From: Bacillota bacterium
Lineage (GTDB): Bacteria; Bacillota; Clostridia; Acetivibrionales; DSM-1351
Assembly: GCA_023416275.1 (NCBI GenBank)
Contig: JAEZIB010000116.1
Location: 1 to 59,036, forward strand
DNA length: 59,036 nt
Direction of reading: 5' to 3'
Part shown: piece after piece, positions 52,277 to 59,036 of the stretch
How the letters are laid out: every line of letters begins with the position of its first letter
Numbering within the stretch: position 1 is the first letter of the stretch
Notes under the pieces: generated by a model
The model's input: only the letters and a program-made list of their open reading frames with translations
What the model was told of the DNA's origin: nothing
Databases searched by the model: none
Translations under genes and position numbers: made by a program

Positions 52277-55200
52277 CTATGCTCCCACAATCGGCTTAAA
52301 TGTCATATTAAACTCAAACCTTTGAGCATCAAATCTGTACTTTTTCGCAAGCTCTGGTCCACAGCTGTTTGAACCTATTCCACTCTGTGTATAGTCAAGG
52401 CAAAGCACAGTGTAGCCACTTTCCTCCAGCTCGAAATTGTGCTTCTTTGCCTCCAACTCCTCCTGTGTATAGTGTGAAGCATTAAAACTAAAGGTCTCGT
52501 TATTTGTAGCCGCTAAGCCCACCCCATCATCCGAAAGCAGTTTTATATAATGGCAATTCCAGTGGCTTCCATTCTCCTGTGGTCTAATGTAGTCCTCATG
52601 CATATCTTTTACCTTTGAATTAAATTCACCTAAATATGAGGCCCTATGCTTGTCCGCATAGCTTTCATAAGGGCCGTATCCGAAATATTCTACATTGTTA
52701 ATTTCCTTAGGAAGAAAGAAACGAAGTCCAAACCTTGGAAGGAAAGGCATTTCCATATTTTTTTCAACCTGTAAATTAAAAGCTACTGTACCATTATCAC
52801 CAATTACCCATTGGGCGCTTATGTTGAGTATCCTCTGAATATGCACAGCTGTTAATGATAAATCACTTACAATTCGTATACTGCTTCCCAATTGAGAAAC
52901 TGATGTTGAGTATACTCTTGAAATAGTTCTATCATATCCACATGCTTTCCACTTCTCACACATAATCTTATCATTATCTGTTGGTGCTCTCCAAATGTTA
53001 TAGTTCATTGGTTTTGATAATATAAGCTCATTGTTGTACACCATCTGGTCAAATACACCTGTAGTTTTGTTATAGGTGTATTTGAAATTTTGTCCAACTA
53101 CAAAAACACTCCTATCATTTTCTTTAACACATAAAGTGTTCTGTTCTGAAATATCCTGTATATTGTTATCGAATACCCTTTGATTTCCCTCTAATACAGT
53201 TCCCTCTTCATTCAAGCAAATTTTTGCTATCATGTCCTTTTCAATAATACTATCAATTTTGCTACTAGTATCATATCTCTTCTCCACAGACACTTCAATC
53301 TGGTCAAACCCAAGAACATGTCCTTTCTTAGTAAATTCCATATCATTTTTTTGGATGTAATTGAATTTAACATAGCAATTACCTTCATTTATCTTATCTA
53401 TATTCAGATAAATAACTTTTTCTTTGTGGGGCTTTACGTTTAATATGCTGCTATCTTCTATAACACCCTCATATATAACCCGCCCATCTTTAGTCACCTG
53501 ATAAGTTATATATAAATAGTCCTTCAAATTATAGAAATCCAGCATATTTTTAATAGTAATTTTTCGATCTTTAAAATTGGCTTTAATTATTCTCACCGGC
53601 CTTATAACATTTTTGTATTCTAATAGTCCGGTATAAGGCCTTCTATCAGGGTAAACAAGTCCATCTATACAAAAATTTCCATCATTTGGATACTCCCCGA
53701 AATCTCCACCGTAGTAAAATTTTTCCCTACCCTTTTCATTTTTTCCCATGAAAATGGCATGATCACACCATTCCCAAACAAAACCACCACAAAAGCCATC
53801 GTACTTTTCAATCAAATCATAATACTCTTCAATGTCTCCAGGTCCATTTCCCATTGCATGAACAAATTCGCACTGAATAAAAGGCTTGTCCCAATTATTA
53901 TGTTCAAAATAATTGATTATGTCTTCACAGGATGCATACATTCTGCTATAAAGATCTAAATTACTGTAATCACAGGCATATCCAGAGGGTGGGTATATTG
54001 CACTTTCGTAGTGCGTAAGTCTACTATTATCATAACCCTTTATCCACCTAAGAGCATTTTCAAAATTCCTGCCATATCCCGATTCATTCCCTAATGACCA
54101 AATTACCACACAAGGACGATTTTTGTCTCTAGTAACACATCGTTGTACCCTATCCAATATAGTTCCCTCGTATAGAGGATTATGGGCTAATAGAGGGTAT
54201 TCTCCGCCATCCTTAGTTTCTACATATATTGTTGTAGTCCCATGGGTTTCAATATCTGCCTCATCAATCACATAAAATCCATATTTATCGCAAAACTCCA
54301 AAAAGACAGGCGAGTTTGGATAGTGGCTGGTACGGATTGCATTTATATTATGCTGCTTCATTATCATCAGGTCTAAAAGCATATCCTCATTAGTAACAGC
54401 TGGCCCTGTTACTGGATTGCTATCATGGCGATTTACACCCTTAAACTTCACCTTTTGTCCATTTAAATATACTACTCTATCCTCAATTTTAATTTCTCTG
54501 ATGCCTAGCTTTGTGGAAATAGCTTCACCACCTGAGCTTAAAACCAAAGTATACAAATTTGGGGTTTCTGCATTCCACAATTGTGGATGATTTATAGTAA
54601 AATTAATGCAATCGCTGTCTGTCTTACCTTTTTGTATTATATTTTTCTCGTTAACATCAAAAAGTATATAGTCTACTGATATTTTATTGTTAATAAATTC
54701 CAGATTAACAGATATATCTGCCTGTTTATATTCGTTTATCAAATTTATTTTAACAAAGAAATCTCTTATATGCTCTTTAGGTCTGAATAGTATATAAACA
54801 TCCCTGAAAATTCCTGACATCCTAAACTTATCTTGATCCTCAAAATAGCTGCCATCACACCATTTAAGTACTAATACTGCTATGGTATTAGTACCTTCCT
54901 GTACATAATCTGTAATATCAAATTCACTTGTTGCATGTGATACCTGACTATAGCCTACAAAATTGCCGTTTATCCAAAGATAGAAACAAGAATCTACTCC
55001 TTCAAAATTCAAATACTTTCTTAAATTATTAAATTTGCTGTCAATTTCAAAATGCCTGACGTATACCCCGCATGGATTCTCTGTAGGTACATATGGAGGA
55101 TCATATGGAAACGGGTATTTGATATTTGTATACTGATGCTTATCATAGCCATAGTTTTGCCATGCTCCGGGTACAGGTATTTTATTATACTTGGAGAAAT

Positions 55201-55414
55201 CATATCCAGGTTCATAAAATTTGTCTGTAACATCATAAATACTATTAAAATATTCAAAATTCCAATAGCCATTTAGCAAATGAAATCGCCCAGAGCATGT
55301 CCTGTCTTCTGATAAAGCTTCATCAACATTAGAATACGGGACAAAATATGCTCTGTTATTCATAGTATTTACATGAAGTATTTGGGGATTCTCAAAAAAC
55401 TTTTCTACTATCAT
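52277..55414 (-). CDS. lacZ: GH2 beta-galactosidase (LacZ type)
   Basis: A 1045-aa glycoside hydrolase. Five-domain LacZ layout: a jelly-roll sugar-binding domain, an Ig-like domain, the TIM barrel with the acid/base in IWSLGNESGYGRN and the nucleophile in IQCEFVHAMGN, a second Ig domain, and a C-terminal beta-sandwich (small-chain domain). No signal peptide, so it acts on sugars taken up. ATG at 55414, right after GGGAGGGTTGT, is preferred to GTG 55432. It lies downstream of the xylanase and ABC permease genes on the same strand. Confidence 0.95.
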   Translation of the reverse strand: MIVEKFFENPQILHVNTMNNRAYFVPYSNVDEALSEDRTCSGRFHLLNGYWNFEYFNSIYDVTDKFYEPGYDFSKYNKIPVPGAWQNYGYDKHQYTNIKYPFPYDPPYVPTENPCGVYVRHFEIDSKFNNLRKYLNFEGVDSCFYLWINGNFVGYSQVSHATSEFDITDYVQEGTNTIAVLVLKWCDGSYFEDQDKFRMSGIFRDVYILFRPKEHIRDFFVKINLINEYKQADISVNLEFINNKISVDYILFDVNEKNIIQKGKTDSDCINFTINHPQLWNAETPNLYTLVLSSGGEAISTKLGIREIKIEDRVVYLNGQKVKFKGVNRHDSNPVTGPAVTNEDMLLDLMIMKQHNINAIRTSHYPNSPVFLEFCDKYGFYVIDEADIETHGTTTIYVETKDGGEYPLLAHNPLYEGTILDRVQRCVTRDKNRPCVVIWSLGNESGYGRNFENALRWIKGYDNSRLTHYESAIYPPSGYACDYSNLDLYSRMYASCEDIINYFEHNNWDKPFIQCEFVHAMGNGPGDIEEYYDLIEKYDGFCGGFVWEWCDHAIFMGKNEKGREKFYYGGDFGEYPNDGNFCIDGLVYPDRRPYTGLLEYKNVIRPVRIIKANFKDRKITIKNMLDFYNLKDYLYITYQVTKDGRVIYEGVIEDSSILNVKPHKEKVIYLNIDKINEGNCYVKFNYIQKNDMEFTKKGHVLGFDQIEVSVEKRYDTSSKIDSIIEKDMIAKICLNEEGTVLEGNQRVFDNNIQDISEQNTLCVKENDRSVFVVGQNFKYTYNKTTGVFDQMVYNNELILSKPMNYNIWRAPTDNDKIMCEKWKACGYDRTISRVYSTSVSQLGSSIRIVSDLSLTAVHIQRILNISAQWVIGDNGTVAFNLQVEKNMEMPFLPRFGLRFFLPKEINNVEYFGYGPYESYADKHRASYLGEFNSKVKDMHEDYIRPQENGSHWNCHYIKLLSDDGVGLAATNNETFSFNASHYTQEELEAKKHNFELEESGYTVLCLDYTQSGIGSNSCGPELAKKYRFDAQRFEFNMTFKPIVGA

Positions 55415-55714
55415 ACAACCCTCCCGCGCCACATACAGGCATAATTTTATATTAAAACAATTGTGAAGAACCTATTCATGATTTATTGACAATTTTTAAT
55501 TGAAGTAATCATTTATATAAAAGTTTATTTTAAAGGTCTCTTTAAACAGTTCTTCCCCACATCTAGGGTTGGAGAATCAAATTATTATTACCAATAATAT
55601 ATTATTTATGTAAATATTTCAATAGTATTCAAAAATAACCTTTATATGTATAATAGAAACTCTTCACTCTTAGAATAATAATACACCAATCTAAGCAAAA
55701 AATAACCCTAATGT
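55415..55714. other. Intergenic region between xylanase and beta-galactosidase genes
   Basis: 300 AT-rich bases, containing the xylanase terminator at 55697-55737 and presumably a separate lacZ promoter. No cre site or gene recognised. Confidence 0.5.
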
Positions 55715-55737
55715 TTACACATTTAGGGTTATTTTTT
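55697..55737 (-). terminator. Terminator of the xylanase gene, overlapping its stop codon
   Basis: AAAAAATAACCCTA (55697-55710) pairs with TAGGGTTATTTTTT (55724-55737). The 5' arm (minus strand) encodes the last residues of the xylanase and the TAA at 55715 is in the loop. A T-run follows. Confidence 0.85.
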
Positions 55738-56938
55738 GTTCTGCATTATTTAGTTCAAAGGTTACGTTGCTACCTTTATAGGTTAATTCATATTCGCCGA
55801 AATATCCTTTAAGATTTATAAATCCATTTTCATCAGTAGTAAAACTCTTTTTATTTAGCCACCACTCTTTTTTCACTAAGTTATATATTTCATTATATAC
55901 AGGTTTTACCCTATTCTCCTTTGTTAAGAAGCCGGAAGGAGCACCCAGCCAAGCTCCATCTGCAAAATCCCACCAGGTTATTGATTCAACCAGAGGATGA
56001 GCAAAAAGCGTCTTGTAATGCATTGCAGCTTCTCTTGCCTGTCTCTCTTCTCCCTCTTGCGTTGTGGGCCATTCAGGTAATTGATAGTCATTAAGGTCTT
56101 CAATTTCTGGGGGCATAATATGCCCGGACACTAATGTGTTCTCTGTAAAATGTATTGGCAATTTGAAACGAGAGAATCTCTCAAGAACAATTTCTGTCTT
56201 TTCTATGCCCCAGTAACCTTGATGCATATGCGACTGAATACCAATAGCATCAATAGGTACATCTGCTTCAAGTAGACTTTCAATTGTCCTTGCATATTCT
56301 TCCGAAGTATTAAAATCATTTATAAGAAGAACAGCATTAGGGTTGGATTTCTTTGCCGCCTTAAATACCTCACTGACAAGCTTTACTGCGCCCATTTCGT
56401 TGCATATACGCGTAATTCCATTATCGTATTTATCAAATATAGGCATTATTACAACTTCGTTTATCACATCCCACATATCAATTATTCCAGTAAACCCTGT
56501 TACCTCTCTGTATATGCGGTCAAGTTGTTCCTTCATTATATCTGTATTATTTAATTCAAGTAACCATGGGGGAGCCAAGGTATGCCAGCATAAAGGATGG
56601 CCCTTTATAGTCAATCCTTTTGATGCCCACCATTGAGCTGCCTTTTTAAGTTTTACTGATTCAGGCTGCCCCTTTACTGGTTCAAAATGTGCCCAGTAAA
56701 AAGGCAGAGTTACGGAGTTAAACAAATTTATAAACTTATTATAACGATCTTCAAAAAATTCTTTTTCAGAATCCTTAAATCCATTATTTGTGTACATTAT
56801 TGATGTAAATTCACTGCATCCAAAAAGAAACTTATGCTTTTTCTGACATATATCTACTTGCTGATTGCTCAAAGGTACTCCGTTCTTGCATTCAACCCTT
56901 AGTAGTTCTTCACCTATTCTATGTGTATATTTGTGCAA
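55715..56938 (-). CDS. Intracellular GH10 endo-1,4-beta-xylanase
   Basis: A 407-aa GH10 enzyme that cleaves beta-1,4-xylan or xylo-oligosaccharides. The acid/base Glu161 is in MWDVINEVV, and the nucleophile Glu266 is in PIHFTENTL where most members read TELD. KGHPLCWHT (112-120) and ITWWDFADG form the substrate cleft. There is no signal peptide, so it should act on imported oligosaccharides inside the cell. The C-terminal 40 residues (DENGFINLKGYFGEYEL) look like a small beta module. TTG start at 56938 with AGGAGAAA upstream. It follows two sugar permeases with 23 bases between. Confidence 0.93.
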   Translation of the reverse strand: MHKYTHRIGEELLRVECKNGVPLSNQQVDICQKKHKFLFGCSEFTSIMYTNNGFKDSEKEFFEDRYNKFINLFNSVTLPFYWAHFEPVKGQPESVKLKKAAQWWASKGLTIKGHPLCWHTLAPPWLLELNNTDIMKEQLDRIYREVTGFTGIIDMWDVINEVVIMPIFDKYDNGITRICNEMGAVKLVSEVFKAAKKSNPNAVLLINDFNTSEEYARTIESLLEADVPIDAIGIQSHMHQGYWGIEKTEIVLERFSRFKLPIHFTENTLVSGHIMPPEIEDLNDYQLPEWPTTQEGEERQAREAAMHYKTLFAHPLVESITWWDFADGAWLGAPSGFLTKENRVKPVYNEIYNLVKKEWWLNKKSFTTDENGFINLKGYFGEYELTYKGSNVTFELNNAEQKITLNV

Positions 56939-56961
56939 ACTGGTTTCTCCTATAAATAAAT

Positions 56962-57876
56962 TTATTCTTTAACGCCTCCAACATTTAATCCAACAATAAA
57001 ATGCTTCTGAAGGAATGGATACACCACAATTATTGGTGCTGCAGCAACGATAGTTATTGCAGCTCTTATGGATAGTGGCGTAACCAGACCTGATGCGGAC
57101 TGTGAGCTTGCACCAACACCTGCTGCCATTGCCGGATTAGCATTTGCATTCGATGTAGAAGAGAGTAATTTCATCAATTCATACTGCAAAGTACTTAATT
57201 CCTGCTTTGATGAACAATATATAAATGTATCAAACCATGCATTCCAAGAACCAACCGCTACGAATAAAGCTATTGTTGCAAGAACAGGCTTACATAATGG
57301 GAATATTATCTTAAGGAATATTCTAAAGTCTCCTGCTCCATCTATTCTTGCTGATTCAACTAAACTTTCAGGTATACTGAGAATGTAAGTTCTTATAACA
57401 ACCATATTAAAAGCTGATATAAGTGTAGGAATTACATATACCCAAAAACTGCCTAACATACCCAAACCTTTAATTAGAAAATAATTAGGAATAAGTCCTG
57501 CATTGAAGTACATAGTCAATACACATATAACTGTGATTTGCTTCCTTAAAACAAACTCTTTTCTACTTAAGGTGTAAGAAAGCATTGTTGTTAGGAATAA
57601 ATTTAACACTGTTGATAATACTGTTCTAGCTATTGAAACAAAAAATGCATCATATACCGTTCCTGAAAAGAAAACAGCCTTATAATTCTGTAATGAAAAC
57701 ATTCTTGGCCAGAGATAAATTCCACCTCTGATAGTATCAAGACCGTCATTAAAAGATACCGCTATTGTATTTAAAAAAGGATAAAGAGTAACTACTGCCA
57801 ATACCAACATAAAGGCTGTATTGAAGGTATTGAATACTACATCTCCTATCTTTAGTTGTCTTTGTTTTATATTCAT
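56962..57876 (-). CDS. Sugar ABC transporter permease (LplC/YtcP type)
   Basis: A 304-aa inner-membrane permease with six transmembrane helices. The cytoplasmic EAA loop is ESARIDGAGDFRIFLKIIFP (about 180-200). It matches the LplC/YtcP subfamily, which imports oligosaccharides with an LplB partner, an extracytoplasmic binding protein and a shared ATPase. The start is ATG 57876 with GGTGATG upstream, 9 bases after the LplB stop. Confidence 0.92.
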   Translation of the reverse strand: MNIKQRQLKIGDVVFNTFNTAFMLVLAVVTLYPFLNTIAVSFNDGLDTIRGGIYLWPRMFSLQNYKAVFFSGTVYDAFFVSIARTVLSTVLNLFLTTMLSYTLSRKEFVLRKQITVICVLTMYFNAGLIPNYFLIKGLGMLGSFWVYVIPTLISAFNMVVIRTYILSIPESLVESARIDGAGDFRIFLKIIFPLCKPVLATIALFVAVGSWNAWFDTFIYCSSKQELSTLQYELMKLLSSTSNANANPAMAAGVGASSQSASGLVTPLSIRAAITIVAAAPIIVVYPFLQKHFIVGLNVGGVKE

Positions 57877-57885
57877 AGCATCACC

Positions 57886-58863
57886 CTATATAAGCCTTTC
57901 TTCGCCTAGTTTTTTAGCTACAAAGTTTGCCGCAAACAATAATATGATACTGATTACACTTCGTATAATTCCTGCTGCTGTCGCTAATGAATAATTAAAT
58001 TGTTTAATACCATATTTCAAAACATAAATATCAATTGTTTCTGACCAATCAGATACCAACCCGTTGCCGAGTATGTACTGAATTTCAAAACCAGCGTCCA
58101 TAACACGTCCGATGTTCATTATCAATAATATAATAATTGTAGGTTTGATACCTGGAAGAGTTACATTCCACATTTTATTAAATCTTCCTGCACCGTCTAT
58201 ATCCGCTGCTTCATATTGTGCAGGATCTATTGCAGCTATAGCAGCTATATAAATAATGGTGTTCCAACCAAGTTCTTTCCAAACATTGGTTGCTCCAACT
58301 ATTCCCCAAAAATACTTACCCTCACTCAGCCATAAGACAGGGGAGTCAACTATCCCTAAAGCTATTAGGACTTCATTTAAAATACCGCCCTCTGTAGATA
58401 AAGTAGTTGAAACTATACCGCAAACGATTATCCATGATAAGAAGTGCGGTAAATAAGATACTGTTTGAATTGCTCTCTTAAAAAAAATGTTTTTAATTTC
58501 ATTTAGAAGCAAAGCTAATATTATTGCTGTCACAAAACTAAGTACAAGATTAATTACACTCATACTAAGGGTATTCCTAAAATCCCTTATAAAAGCTTCG
58601 TCTTTAAATAAATACTCAAAATTTTGCAAACCAACCCACTTCTGATTAAAGAATGATTTAGCAGGTTTATAATTCTGAAAAGCCATAAGCCAGCCCCAGA
58701 TTGGTGCATAAGAAAATATTAATATGTAAATAAGCAAGGGCACAGACATGAAAAACAGCTGTTTTTGATTTTTTAGTTGCTTCCACTTACTAGCTTTTAG
58801 CGATAACTGTATTTGCTCACTTGGATTTTTGTTGTCATTTAAAGCAGATATATTGTTAGCCAT
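57886..58863 (-). CDS. Sugar ABC transporter permease (LplB type)
   Basis: A 325-aa permease with six helices. An N-terminal cytoplasmic extension of about 35 residues precedes the first helix (FFMSVPLLIYILIFSYAPI). The EAA loop is EAADIDGAGRFNKMWNVTLP. It pairs with the next gene product. With the xylanase it implies uptake of xylo-oligosaccharides or related plant oligomers. AGGAGGGCAGT sits just ahead of the ATG. The binding-protein gene is expected to the right, outside the window. Confidence 0.92.
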   Translation of the reverse strand: MANNISALNDNKNPSEQIQLSLKASKWKQLKNQKQLFFMSVPLLIYILIFSYAPIWGWLMAFQNYKPAKSFFNQKWVGLQNFEYLFKDEAFIRDFRNTLSMSVINLVLSFVTAIILALLLNEIKNIFFKRAIQTVSYLPHFLSWIIVCGIVSTTLSTEGGILNEVLIALGIVDSPVLWLSEGKYFWGIVGATNVWKELGWNTIIYIAAIAAIDPAQYEAADIDGAGRFNKMWNVTLPGIKPTIIILLIMNIGRVMDAGFEIQYILGNGLVSDWSETIDIYVLKYGIKQFNYSLATAAGIIRSVISIILLFAANFVAKKLGEERLI

Positions 58864-58904
58864 ACTGCCCTCCTGTCGATCAGAAATAGAATTTCCTTAT
58901 CTTC

Positions 58905-59036
58905 TATAACGCCTTGATTCAAAATGAAATTTTTCGATGTACAAATATTTATACACCGTCAAAAACCACTTGTGGTTTTTGTGGCTCGAAAATGCACCTT
59001 GTTCGTACATACTTTATTTTCGAGCTATTACATTCA
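58905..59036. repeat. MITE-like element, copy C, cut by the window edge
   Basis: Begins TATAACGCCTTGATTCAAAATGAAATTT, very close to copies A and B for 30 bases, then diverges. It contains AAAAACCAC/GTGGTTTTT (58960-58980) and GCTCGAAAAT/ATTTTCGAGC (about 58984-59025) hairpins and may continue beyond the window. It lies just upstream of the LplB gene. The right end is not visible. Confidence 0.5.

Overview
The window comes from a low-GC, spore-forming, anaerobic Firmicute of class Clostridia. Supporting features are AT-rich DNA with frequent GTG/TTG starts, an alpha/beta-type SASP, spmA/spmB, ytxC, a YtpB homologue, abrB, and a conserved clostridial/bacillar housekeeping order. A cytoplasmic GH10 xylanase, a GH2 beta-galactosidase and Lpl-type sugar permeases suggest a plant-polysaccharide degrader, for example a Ruminiclostridium-like (cluster III) species. 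That genus guess is inference only.

Layout. (1) 1-5138, minus strand: a glycan operon with a GT2 glycosyltransferase, a GmhA-like SIS protein, an HddA-like GHMP kinase, an NAD-dependent sugar epimerase with a zinc-ribbon insert, and a fused SIS-GmhB phosphatase. It looks like an NDP-heptose (or related) pathway for surface or S-layer glycans. (2) 5139-14769: a long non-coding gap with hairpins, then small conserved clostridial and sporulation genes (P-loop/Asp23 fusion, ytxC, a GME-fold protein, DUF378, SASP, AI-2E-type permease, two small regulators, yebC, yigZ, NUDIX). (3) 14873-23478, minus strand: hflX (with a JAMM-like N-terminal motif and an apparent ATT start), dut, a large U32 peptidase, a phosphomutase-like enzyme, zapA and an uncharacterised 505-aa protein. 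(4) kimA (+), then the housekeeping block known from Bacillus as tmk-darA-yaaR-holB-ricT-yabB-rsmI-abrB-metG-tatD-yabE-ksgA, here 25737-42419. It is interrupted by ytpB, spmAB and a ferredoxin gene.

(5) 42751-47282, minus strand, is the most interesting part: a ribosomally synthesised peptide (RiPP) locus. A two-SPASM radical SAM maturase of the CXXX-repeat type is followed by a 97-aa partner, a 40-aa precursor peptide with two CXXX units, and two U32-family proteins. The cysteine patterns of those two match the [4Fe-4S] ligands of the oxygen-independent hydroxylase pair UbiU/UbiV. Divergently transcribed (47670-51537) are an orphan OppA-like lipoprotein and a Cache-type histidine kinase/NarL regulator, which could sense the product. 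(6) 51666-58863, minus strand: a nitroreductase, beta-galactosidase, intracellular xylanase and two sugar ABC permeases, whose binding protein presumably lies beyond the right edge.

Three copies of a short non-coding repeat (13424-13500, 28788-28940 and 58905 to the end) share a common left end. Two copies end in an inverted repeat of that end, so they look like a MITE-like element family. No rRNA, tRNA, CRISPR array or intact insertion sequence was seen.
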